A DNA stretch of 11,346 nucleotides, from positions 1-11,346 of the forward strand of contig CAMPJY010000087.1 in the NCBI GenBank assembly GCA_946887025.1, read 5' to 3'. Positions 1 to 6,711 of this stretch are shown here, piece after piece. The notes beneath the pieces were generated by a model. It did no database searches, was not told the origin of the DNA, and saw only the letters and a program-made list of their open reading frames with translations. The stretch comes from an uncultured Salinimicrobium sp. (GTDB lineage Bacteria; Bacteroidota; Bacteroidia; Flavobacteriales; Flavobacteriaceae). Made by a program: the position numbers and the translations under genes. How positions within the stretch are numbered: position 1 is the stretch's first letter; each line of letters opens with the position of its first letter.

Positions 1-218
1 ATTTCTAGCGGGAGAAATTGGATTATGGAGGTTCTCCATATTTCTAAGATAGTAAAATCCTTGTCCCGTAGTATTAAATTTTACTTAAATGTTTAAGGCA
101 TAGGGGGAAAGGTCTGTAGGGATATAGTTAAGTAGTTGAGCGATTTAAGGAGGTTCTGCTAAAATGGAACAGAAAAAGGAGGAGTTTAATTAGCAGGGGA
201 AATAATAATGATGTGGGG
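1..218. other. Gene-poor left edge with small hairpins
   Basis: No gene can be supported here. Two perfect short inverted repeats lie side by side: ATTTCT/AGAAAT at 1-6 and 13-18, and TATGGAG/CTCCATA at 24-30 and 34-40 around a 3-nt loop. Neither is followed by a T-run, so neither is a convincing terminator. The heptamer AAGGAGG occurs twice, at 147-153 and 176-182. A plus-strand frame is open from the edge to a stop at 94-96, and a minus-strand ATG at 39-37 opens a frame that runs off the edge. Both are too short to call. Confidence 0.4.
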
Positions 219-743
219 TCAGCTTTTCCGTTCAGCGTAGACAATATAATAACGGGGCACAAATTGTCGCAGTAAGGGGCGGAGGCCAATGTTTTTTACT
301 GGATTGGTCCATTTATGCCTTGCCTTGATTTCCCAGCCAGATTTTTCAAGCAGCCAGTCGAACTGCCAGTCCTCAAATTCGTGATAATGCCTGTCCCAGG
401 GGTCCGTTTTACTTCGGTAGGCGGGGGAGAACCAGAGTTTTAGCGGAATACTGGTCACCAGCTTCTCCGCCTTGATTTCCCGTAAGACATTAAAAGGCGC
501 CAGGAGATGTTCAAATATTTCGAAGGCTGTCACCACCTCTGCCTGACTGGAGCTGACGGCTTGGGTGTGTAGATCCAGATCTTCCCCTGCGGTATTAGAA
601 ACCGAATATCCAGCCTGCTCCATGATTTCTGAAAATGGGTTTTTCACTCCTAAATCCAGAACTGTAGCCGGAGCGGTTACATGCTCCTGAAGGAATTGAA
701 GGGTTTGCCTGTAACGCTTGTCAGGATAAGTTCCTTCGTACAT
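219..743 (-). CDS. Class I SAM-dependent methyltransferase (type 11-like), short
   Basis: This 174-residue protein probably transfers a methyl group from S-adenosylmethionine; the acceptor is unknown. Motif I is visible as VLDLG at residues 28-32. An acidic stretch (GEDLD, 53-57) stands where the adenosine ribose is usually bound, and FEIFEHL (74-80) matches the vleH motif of type 11 methyltransferases. The second glycine-rich part of motif I is degenerate (VKNPFSE). The C-terminal part is rich in aromatic residues (WDRHYHEFEDWQFDW, about 116-130), as in enzymes of this group acting on small or lipid-like molecules. No signal peptide or membrane segment is seen. The start ATG lies 2 nt after the stop of the condensing-enzyme gene, so the two are almost certainly cotranscribed and perhaps act in one pathway. 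The fold is fairly certain; the substrate is not. Confidence 0.8.
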   Translation of the reverse strand: MYEGTYPDKRYRQTLQFLQEHVTAPATVLDLGVKNPFSEIMEQAGYSVSNTAGEDLDLHTQAVSSSQAEVVTAFEIFEHLLAPFNVLREIKAEKLVTSIPLKLWFSPAYRSKTDPWDRHYHEFEDWQFDWLLEKSGWEIKARHKWTNPVKNIGLRPLLRQFVPRYYIVYAERKS

Positions 744-745
744 GC

Positions 746-1804
746 TTATAATTTATACACGATGGCATTGATATTCATCCCCGCACCCACGCTGGCAAAA
801 ATGATGGTATCTCCTTTTTCCAGCTTCTGGTCCTCCAGTTTTCCTTTCAGGATCAGGTCGAGGAGGGTAGGAACGGTCGCCACGCTGCTGTTCCCCAGTT
901 CATGTATGCTCATGGGCATGATGTTTTCAGGGGCAGCCTGTCCATAAAGTTTATAGAAACGATTGATGATCGCTTCATCCATCTTCTCATTGGCCTGGTG
1001 GATCAGGATCTTTTTGATATCCCCTATCGGCACCCCGCTTTTTTCGAGGCAGGATTTCATGGCATTGGGAACTTCCGTCAGGGCGAATTCATAGATCTTG
1101 CGTCCATGCATCTTGATATACCGCCTTTCACTGTCATGCGATTTATTATAGGAGGGGCCGAAGAAGATGTAGTTTGCTTCTTCAAGTGCAAAGGTTGCCG
1201 ATTCAAAGGCCAGGATCCCTCCATCGCCTTCTGATGTTTCCAGGACAGTGGCGCCGGCGCCATCCGAATAGATCATGGAATCCCTGTCGTGAGGATCTAC
1301 CACCCTGGAGAGGGTTTCTGAACCTACCACAAGGCATTTTTTAGCCATCCCGGCCTGCATAAAGGCGTTTGCCTGGATCACGGCCTGAATCCATCCGGGA
1401 CAACCGAAAAGCACGTCAAAAGCGACGCAATGCGGGTTTGTTATCTTCAGTTTCTGTTTTACCCTGGAAGCCAGACTGGGGACGGTATCGCTCTGGATAC
1501 CCTGATGAGGAACATCCCCGTAGTTATGCGCAACAATGATATAATCTAGTTCTTCCGGATCTATGCCTGCATCTTCTATTGCCCTTTCCGAAGCAAAAAA
1601 AGCAATATCTGAATTGGCGAGCTCGTGGTCAATATATCTTCTTTCCCTGATCCCTGTGATCGCCTCAAACTTCTCAATGATTACATTGTTGGGGTGTTTA
1701 AAAGCAGTTCCGTCTTCATTTAAAAACTCGTGCTCATCAAAAGCGGAGTTCCTCTCAATCCTCTCGGGAATAAAACTTCCCACACCGGTAATTCTGATAT
1801 TCAT
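746..1804 (-). CDS. Beta-ketoacyl-ACP synthase III family protein (FabH-like)
   Basis: A thiolase-fold condensing enzyme of 352 residues that should join an acyl-CoA or acyl-ACP starter to a malonyl-type extender. The KAS III triad is complete: Cys135 (FGCPGW), His269 (ILIHQAN) and Asn305 (ELGNSS). The C-terminal glycine-rich SVGAGMN (338-344) and the ITGIRERRY segment (49-57) are also typical. It is longer than housekeeping FabH (about 317 residues in E. coli), with extra sequence before GIRER, and has GCPGWIQ where FabH has ACAGF. This suggests a paralogue with another substrate rather than the initiating enzyme of fatty acid synthesis (inference). The frame extends upstream to a TTG at 1834, but that TTG lies inside a candidate -7 element, so the ATG at 1804 is preferred; it gives MNIRITGVGSFIPE, a normal family N-terminus. 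The gene leads a probable two-gene operon with the methyltransferase. Confidence 0.88.
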   Translation of the reverse strand: MNIRITGVGSFIPERIERNSAFDEHEFLNEDGTAFKHPNNVIIEKFEAITGIRERRYIDHELANSDIAFFASERAIEDAGIDPEELDYIIVAHNYGDVPHQGIQSDTVPSLASRVKQKLKITNPHCVAFDVLFGCPGWIQAVIQANAFMQAGMAKKCLVVGSETLSRVVDPHDRDSMIYSDGAGATVLETSEGDGGILAFESATFALEEANYIFFGPSYNKSHDSERRYIKMHGRKIYEFALTEVPNAMKSCLEKSGVPIGDIKKILIHQANEKMDEAIINRFYKLYGQAAPENIMPMSIHELGNSSVATVPTLLDLILKGKLEDQKLEKGDTIIFASVGAGMNINAIVYKL

Positions 1805-1831
1805 TTTAGTATTAATTGGGGGTAAACAATT

Positions 1832-1839
1832 CAAAATTA
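1832..1839 (-). promoter_or_regulatory. Candidate -7 element of the KAS III/methyltransferase operon
   Basis: The minus strand reads TAATTTTG, matching the Bacteroidota -7 consensus TAnnTTTG exactly. Transcription would begin near 1826, leaving a leader of about 20 nt before the ATG at 1804. No clear TTTG -33 element was found at the usual distance, so this is a motif-based guess. Confidence 0.4.
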
Positions 1840-1986
1840 ATAAATACAGGCTCGGAAAAATAACATAATCTGAAATAAAAATTCCATTTTACTGAATTGT
1901 CAGGGAGAAACCAGAAGTTTTGACAGATGCTAATTATTTCCTATAATATTCAATGATTTGTTAATCCTTAGTTAAATTTATATAAC

Positions 1987-2019
1987 AAAGAAGCCGAAGA
2001 ATAGTTCTTCGGCTTCTTT
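1987..2019 (-). terminator. Rho-independent-type terminator after gcvP
   Basis: A perfect 15-bp inverted repeat: AAAGAAGCCGAAGAA at 1987-2001 and TTCTTCGGCTTCTTT at 2005-2019, around a 3-nt loop. It lies 17 nt past the gcvP stop codon. On the minus strand the stem ends in CTTCTTT followed by GTTATAT, a modest U-rich tail. It separates gcvP from the KAS III operon, which lies downstream on the same strand and has its own candidate promoter. Because the stem is symmetrical it could also stop plus-strand transcription. Confidence 0.85.
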
Positions 2020-2036
2020 AGAATCATTTTTAGAGC

Positions 2037-4880
2037 TTATACGTAAGCTTCTATGGGATCGCAGGTACAGATAAGGTTTCTGTCGCCATAGGCGTCATCA
2101 ACTCTTCTTACTGAAGCCCAGAATTTGTTATGCCGCAGGTATTCCAGCGGATAGGCTGCCTTTTCCCTGTTATAAGGGAATAGCCATTCATCAGAAGTCA
2201 GCATGGACAGCGTATGTGGCGAATTCTTCAGCACATTGTTTGGTTCGTCCTCAGAGGCTTCATCGATCTCTTGTCTGATGGACAGGAGGGCGTCGCAGAA
2301 ACGATCCAGTTCCGCCTTGCTTTCACTTTCCGTTGGTTCTATCATCAAAGTTCCCGCAACCGGGAAGGAAACGGTAGGGGCGTGGAAACCATAATCTATA
2401 AGCCGTTTCGCGATATCGGTCACTTCAATGCCTTTAGCTTTAAAAGGACGACAGTCAACAATCATTTCGTGGGCTGCACGTCCGCGTTCCCCGCTATATA
2501 AGGTTTTGTAATGACCTTCCAGGCGAGCTTTGATATAGTTGGCATTGAGAATGGCGTATTCGGTTGATTTTCTCAGACCTTCGCTACCCAGCATGGTAAT
2601 ATATCCATAAGAGATCAGGCACACCAGCGCAGAGCCCCAGGGAGCTGAAGAAATGGCTGTGATAGCTTCTTCTCCACCCGTTTTGATAATGGGGTTTCCG
2701 GGAAGGAATGGCACCAGTTGTTTGGCAACACATATAGGTCCTACTCCAGGGCCTCCACCTCCGTGAGGAATGGCGAAAGTCTTGTGAAGGTTCAGGTGAC
2801 AAACATCGGCTCCAATGTTGCCTGGGTTGGTCAATCCAACCTGGGCATTCATATTGGCTCCGTCCATATATACCTGCCCTCCGTTGTCGTGGATGATCTT
2901 GGTGATCTCCCTGATCGCAGATTCAAACACCCCATGGGTGGATGGATAGGTCACCATCAGGCAGGAAAGGTTGTCCTTGTGTTTAATGGCTTTTTCTCTC
3001 AGGTCATCCACATCGATGTTTCCTTCGGGAGTGGACTTGGTCACAACAACCTTCATTCCCGCCATTACTGCGGAAGCGGGGTTGGTACCGTGGGCCGAGG
3101 AGGGGATAAGACAGATATCTCTGTGAGAATCGCCTCTTGATTCGTGGTATGCTTTGATTACCAGTAAACCTGCATATTCTCCCTGTGCGCCTGAATTTGG
3201 CTGCAGGGAAGTAGCAGCAAAACCGGTGATTTCAGTCAGCTGGTCTTCCAGTCTTTTCAGGGCAATCTGGTATCCTTCAGCCTGCTCAACAGGAACAAAA
3301 GGATGGATATTGCCCCACTGCGGATAGCTGAGTGGTAACATTTCTGAAGCAGCATTCAGCTTCATGGTGCAGGACCCAAGGGAGATCATGGAGTGGTTCA
3401 GGGAAAGATCCTTGCGCTCCAGTTTCTTGATATACCGCATCATGTCGGTTTCAGAATGATATTGATTGAAAACCTCATTGGTGAGGAACTCCTTCTTTCT
3501 CTCTACATTTTCCGGAATGGCAGTGCCTTCTGCAAGAGCAGAAATCTTTTCACTCTCTTTCCCGGCGGCCTCAGCAAAGATGGCGATGATGGTATTTACA
3601 TCGTCAAGATTGGTGGCTTCGTGAATGGAAATGGACACGAGGTCATTGGCAGGATAGTAGAAGTTAACTTCATTCTTTTCAGCAATGGCTTTAATTTTCG
3701 CAGCATCTGTCTTGATGAGGATAGTGTCAAAAAAGGCGGAATTCAGTTGCTGATAACCAAGTTTTTCCAGGCTTTTCGCAACCGTCAGGGCGCTGCGATG
3801 TACTTTTCCTGCAATGAACTCAAGGCCATCAGGTCCGTGGTACACGGCATACATACCTGCCATTACAGCCAGTAATACCTGGGCGGTACAAATGTTGGAA
3901 GTGGCTTTATCTCTTTTGATATGCTGTTCCCTTGTCTGCAGGGCCATACGAAGGGCGTGATTTCCGTCGGCATCTTTGGTTATCCCAATGATCCTTCCGG
4001 GAATACTACGTTTGTATTCATCTTTGGTAGCAAAGAAAGCGGCGTGAGGTCCTCCGTAACCCAGTGGGATTCCGAACCTCTGGGTAGTTCCTACCACCAC
4101 GTCAACCCCGAATTCTCCCGGAGCTCTCAGCTTTACAAGACTCAGGATATCTGCAGCTACCGCTACTTTAATTCCGGCCTCCCTGGCATTGGCGATGAAG
4201 TTTTCATAATCGAAAACCTGCCCTGTCTTTCCTGGATATTGAAGAAATACCCCGAAAAAGCCTTCAGAGAAGTCAAATTCCTCGTGATTTCCAATGACGA
4301 GTTCGATGTCCAGAGGAATGGCTCTGGTTTTTAAAATGTCAAGGGTTTGTGGCAATACTTCTTCAGAAACAAAGAATTTATTGACATTGTTTTTCTTCTG
4401 GTCCCTGTCTCTCAGGGCCTGTAGCAGGGCCATGGCTTCGGCCGCCGCAGTTCCTTCATCGAGAAGGGAGGCGTTTGCGATCTCCATCCCGGTCAGGTCG
4501 GCAACCACTGTCTGGAAGTTCAGGAGCGCCTCCAGTCTTCCCTGGGCTATTTCAGCCTGGTAGGGAGTGTAGGCAGTATACCATCCCGGGTTTTCCAGAA
4601 TATTGCGCTGGATCACCGAAGGCATGATGGATTGGTGGTATCCTAACCCGATATATGTTTTAAAAACTTTATTTTTGGCAGCTAATGCAATGCTATGCGA
4701 CAGATATTCCTGCTCACTCATGGCGGGAGCCAGGTCGAGGTCTTTTTTCAGACGGATATCATCGGGAATGGTTTCGTATATCAGCTGGTCCAGGGATTCG
4801 GCTCCAACTGTATTCAGCATGTCTTGAAGGTCACTTTCTCTGGGACCTATATGACGTAGGGCAAAAGAATTTGTATTCAT
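2037..4880 (-). CDS. gcvP: Glycine dehydrogenase (decarboxylating), P-protein of the glycine cleavage system
   Basis: The 947-residue P-protein decarboxylates glycine using pyridoxal phosphate and passes the aminomethyl group to the lipoyl arm of H-protein. It is the full-length form, with both halves that some bacteria split into gcvPA and gcvPB. The N-terminus [12 protein letters not shown] (6-17) is the classical start of the family. The PLP-binding lysine is Lys700 in [16 protein letters not shown] (697-712), preceded by [11 protein letters not shown] (672-682). Other conserved blocks are [10 protein letters not shown] (501-510), [12 protein letters not shown] (561-572) and [11 protein letters not shown] (594-604). 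It is cytosolic, with no signal peptide. It stands alone: gcvT, gcvH and lpd are not in the window, and no glycine riboswitch could be recognised in the short 117-bp upstream region. A strong hairpin terminator follows. The identification is secure. Confidence 0.98.
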   Translation of the reverse strand: MNTNSFALRHIGPRESDLQDMLNTVGAESLDQLIYETIPDDIRLKKDLDLAPAMSEQEYLSHSIALAAKNKVFKTYIGLGYHQSIMPSVIQRNILENPGWYTAYTPYQAEIAQGRLEALLNFQTVVADLTGMEIANASLLDEGTAAAEAMALLQALRDRDQKKNNVNKFFVSEEVLPQTLDILKTRAIPLDIELVIGNHEEFDFSEGFFGVFLQYPGKTGQVFDYENFIANAREAGIKVAVAADILSLVKLRAPGEFGVDVVVGTTQRFGIPLGYGGPHAAFFATKDEYKRSIPGRIIGITKDADGNHALRMALQTREQHIKRDKATSNICTAQVLLAVMAGMYAVYHGPDGLEFIAGKVHRSALTVAKSLEKLGYQQLNSAFFDTILIKTDAAKIKAIAEKNEVNFYYPANDLVSISIHEATNLDDVNTIIAIFAEAAGKESEKISALAEGTAIPENVERKKEFLTNEVFNQYHSETDMMRYIKKLERKDLSLNHSMISLGSCTMKLNAASEMLPLSYPQWGNIHPFVPVEQAEGYQIALKRLEDQLTEITGFAATSLQPNSGAQGEYAGLLVIKAYHESRGDSHRDICLIPSSAHGTNPASAVMAGMKVVVTKSTPEGNIDVDDLREKAIKHKDNLSCLMVTYPSTHGVFESAIREITKIIHDNGGQVYMDGANMNAQVGLTNPGNIGADVCHLNLHKTFAIPHGGGGPGVGPICVAKQLVPFLPGNPIIKTGGEEAITAISSAPWGSALVCLISYGYITMLGSEGLRKSTEYAILNANYIKARLEGHYKTLYSGERGRAAHEMIVDCRPFKAKGIEVTDIAKRLIDYGFHAPTVSFPVAGTLMIEPTESESKAELDRFCDALLSIRQEIDEASEDEPNNVLKNSPHTLSMLTSDEWLFPYNREKAAYPLEYLRHNKFWASVRRVDDAYGDRNLICTCDPIEAYV

Positions 4881-4905
4881 TAAAGTATAGTTGCGTTTTG
4901 TGCCG

Positions 4906-4913
4906 CGAAAGTA
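4906..4913 (-). promoter_or_regulatory. Candidate -7 element for gcvP
   Basis: The minus strand reads TACTTTCG, one mismatch from TAnnTTTG. The predicted start of transcription near 4900 would leave a leader of about 20 nt before the gcvP ATG. No -33 TTTG was found, so support is weak. Confidence 0.3.
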
Positions 4914-4997
4914 CGGATTTTAATAGTAAATTATAGGCTAAAATTTCCCCGAGTATGTTAACTTTTTAAAGCTGAATCGCTTGGAATTCAGAGAGAA

Positions 4998-5819
4998 ATG
5001 GGAGTATTGAAAAATCTATTCGATTTTTACATCAACAGCAGTATCCACGTGGCCTTAGGGGTGGTGGCACTGACTGTGGTCAGCCTGCTGCATTTTGGAC
5101 TTTCAGTGGATACTGAGTTACTGGCATTTGTGTTTTTTGGTACTGTAACTGGCTATAATTTTGTGAAGTATGCCGGCATTGCGAAACTGCACCACAGGAG
5201 CCTTGCCAGGAACCTGAGGGTGATCCAGGTCTTTTCCTTACTAAGCTTTTTTGCGCTTTGTTATTTCGCTTTTAAGGCGGAGTTCGAGGTGCTTTTGGTT
5301 GCTGCAATTCTGGGATTCTTCACTGCTTTATACGCACTGCCGGTCCTGAGTGGGAAAAAGAATCTGCGGGATGTGGCGGGGTTGAAGGTATTTGTAATAG
5401 CCTTTATCTGGGCGGGCGTAACCGTTCTTTTTCCAATAGTGGATGCCGGAATAGGAGTAGGCCGGAGTGTGGTACTGGAACTAGGTCAACGCTTTTTATT
5501 CGTCCTGATCCTGATCCTTCCCTTCGAGATCAGAGATTTAAAATACGACAGGGAGAGCCTGGGAACACTGCCTCAAAGGCTGGGGGTAAAAAAAGTAAGA
5601 TATCTGGGTTACCTGCTTATAGGGCTGTGGATCGCGCTGGAATTCTTTAAAGAAAATGCCAGCATGAATTCTATCCTTGCAATAATATTTGCAGCCGTCT
5701 TTACGGCTTTTGCCATTCATCATTCCGATGAAGATCAACCGCCCTATTTTGCGTCTTTCTGGATAGAAGGGATCCCTATCCTGTGGATGCTATTTTTGGT
5801 GATCCTTACCAATATTTGA
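4998..5819 (+). CDS. UbiA-like prenyltransferase family membrane protein with a lost first Asp motif
   Basis: An integral membrane protein of 273 residues with about eight hydrophobic segments. It resembles the UbiA family, whose members attach polyprenyl chains to aromatic or other acceptors. The second Asp-rich motif is recognisable: EIRDLKYDRESLGTLPQRLG (177-196), with Asp180 and Asp184 followed by the TLPxRLG signature. The YALPVLSGKK...GLK segment (112-130) corresponds to the YSxPPxxLK region after the fourth helix. The first motif, normally NDxxDxxxD, should lie near residues 54-62 but reads NFVKYAGIA: only the Asn remains and all Asp are gone. Catalysis through the usual two magnesium sites is therefore doubtful. 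The ATG at 4998 gives a normal N-terminal amphipathic start. It is divergent from gcvP, and its last 30 nt overlap the end of the anti-sigma-like gene on the other strand. Family membership is fairly certain; activity is unknown. Confidence 0.75.
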   Translation: MGVLKNLFDFYINSSIHVALGVVALTVVSLLHFGLSVDTELLAFVFFGTVTGYNFVKYAGIAKLHHRSLARNLRVIQVFSLLSFFALCYFAFKAEFEVLLVAAILGFFTALYALPVLSGKKNLRDVAGLKVFVIAFIWAGVTVLFPIVDAGIGVGRSVVLELGQRFLFVLILILPFEIRDLKYDRESLGTLPQRLGVKKVRYLGYLLIGLWIALEFFKENASMNSILAIIFAAVFTAFAIHHSDEDQPPYFASFWIEGIPILWMLFLVILTNI

Positions 5820-6065
5820 AGATTCAGCCTCCATTTTTCTTCGAAGTGCCTCCTTTTCATCCCTGGAGTAACTTTGTATCCCTGCTTTTTTAATTAGACT
5901 GGTGAGTTTGGCATTATCAACCTGATATTTTCTGCATGCCTCACACAGGAGGTAATGTAATCGAAGTCTGATCCTATCCCGGAAACCGGCCTCCCTGTAC
6001 TGGGCTTTATCGCAGAGGCTTTCAGCTTCGGAGCAGTCAAGATGAAAGAGTCGAGTTATTTTCAT
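5790..6065 (-). CDS. Small Cys/His-rich protein, putative zinc-binding anti-sigma factor
   Basis: A 91-residue soluble protein without a membrane segment. It carries H37-x3-C41-x2-C44 (HYLLCEAC), the core of the zinc-binding anti-sigma (ZAS, zf-HC2) motif. His8, Cys11 and Cys18 upstream (HLDCSEAESLC) could supply the remaining ligand. The C-terminal half is charged and helical (SRDEKEALRRKMEAESS, 67-83). The reading frame extends up to 6131, but the Met at 6065 is chosen because it starts 2 nt after the stop of the sigma-factor gene, and the longer version would overlap that gene. Position right behind an ECF sigma gene is typical of a cognate anti-sigma factor or redox/zinc-responsive partner. 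That role is inferred from context and the Cys/His pattern. Its last 30 nt overlap the 3' end of the convergent UbiA-like gene. Confidence 0.75.
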   Translation of the reverse strand: MKITRLFHLDCSEAESLCDKAQYREAGFRDRIRLRLHYLLCEACRKYQVDNAKLTSLIKKAGIQSYSRDEKEALRRKMEAESSNIGKDHQK

Positions 6066-6067
6066 GT

Positions 6068-6619
6068 TCAAAACCAGTTTTCTTCGAGACACTTTGCCAG
6101 AGAAGTTCTGGCCCTGTGAATAATTACCCATAGGTTAGACGGACTTATATTAAATTCATTACAGATGGCCTCGGTTTCTATCCCGTCAATTGTCTTCATT
6201 TTAAAAATAGTCGCCTGTTTTTCGTTCAGCTGCTCGAGACACGAAAGTATAGCCAGACCCAATTCCCGGTTTTCTATGATATCCTCCGCATTGCTACCCG
6301 AGGCATCCTGCACCTTTTCCTCCAGCCAGTCGCCCTCTTCTTCGTTCGTGCGGGGGGAGAATTTTACCTCCGCCTGGCCTTTGGCTGAATTAATTCGGCG
6401 GTAGTAGTCAATGATCTTTCTTTTCAGAATGGAAATCAGCCAGGTGCGCTCGGTGGATTCACCCTTGAAGTTTTTTTTAGATTTAAGGGCAGCCAGAAAA
6501 GTCTCGGAGATCAGGTCATTGGTAACCTCCCTGTCATTTACACGTACTATGGTGTAATTGAACAGGTAATCGGAATATTTATCAATCCAGTTTTCGGGAT
6601 TAATAAGGCTATTTTCCAT
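6068..6619 (-). CDS. ECF-type sigma-70 family RNA polymerase sigma factor
   Basis: A 183-residue alternative sigma factor built only of the two ECF regions. Region 2 spans about residues 14-75 (YSDYLFNYTIVRVND, LISETFLAALKS, TWLISILKRKIIDYYRR), which in the family binds the core enzyme and the -10 DNA. Region 4 spans about residues 125-180, with LNEKQATIFKMKTIDGIETEAIC followed by the helix-turn-helix ISPSNLWVIIHRAR (158-171) that reads the -35 DNA. The linker between them is acidic (NEEEGDWLEEKVQD). The gene is followed after 2 nt by the Cys/His-rich putative anti-sigma gene, so the two form one transcriptional unit. A near-palindrome covers its promoter and leader. The regulon cannot be told from the sequence. 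No extra C-terminal domain is present. Confidence 0.93.
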   Translation of the reverse strand: MENSLINPENWIDKYSDYLFNYTIVRVNDREVTNDLISETFLAALKSKKNFKGESTERTWLISILKRKIIDYYRRINSAKGQAEVKFSPRTNEEEGDWLEEKVQDASGSNAEDIIENRELGLAILSCLEQLNEKQATIFKMKTIDGIETEAICNEFNISPSNLWVIIHRARTSLAKCLEENWF

Positions 6620-6621
6620 AA

Positions 6622-6642
6622 TTTGAGGTTAATAATCTCAAA
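6622..6642. promoter_or_regulatory. Near-palindrome just upstream of the sigma-factor start
   Basis: Two 9-nt arms, TTTGAGGTT (6622-6630) and AATCTCAAA (6634-6642), form an inverted repeat with one mismatch around a 3-nt centre. It begins 3 nt upstream of the sigma start codon and overlaps the candidate -7 element. It could be an operator, or a hairpin in the short leader. The role is inferred from position only. Confidence 0.45.
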
Positions 6643-6646
6643 AATA
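6639..6646 (-). promoter_or_regulatory. Candidate -7 element of the sigma/anti-sigma operon
   Basis: The minus strand reads TATTTTTG, an exact match to TAnnTTTG, about 20 nt upstream of the ATG. Transcription would begin near 6633, giving a leader of roughly 14 nt. No clear -33 TTTG element was seen. The region is A/T-rich, so a chance match is possible. Confidence 0.35.
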
Positions 6647-6711
6647 GCAAAAGATTTGGTAGGAATTTAAAGGTTAAGGAATTACTTAACACTACCGAAG
6701 CTCGCCCGGTT

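Noticed and set aside
1..39. Minus-strand ATG at 39 opening MENLHNPISPARN and running off the window
   Set aside because: Only 13 codons are visible, there is no recognised promoter, and the start sits inside a hairpin. It could be real but cannot be supported.
1..96. Plus-strand frame open from the left edge to a stop at 94-96, possibly the tail of an upstream gene
   Set aside because: Only 31 codons are visible, the sequence is not recognisable, and an equally open alternative frame (2-49) exists. This length is expected by chance.
1805..1834. N-terminal extension of the KAS III protein from TTG 1834
   Set aside because: The extra residues are not family-like and the TTG overlaps a candidate -7 element; ATG 1804 gives a normal N-terminus.
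4881..4997. Glycine riboswitch upstream of gcvP
   Set aside because: The spacer is only 117 bp and shared with a divergent gene, and no tandem aptamer-like structure could be recognised.
6673..6690. Inverted repeat GTTAAG/CTTAAC as terminator of the M3 peptidase gene
   Set aside because: The stem is only 6 bp, A/T-rich and lacks a U-tract.
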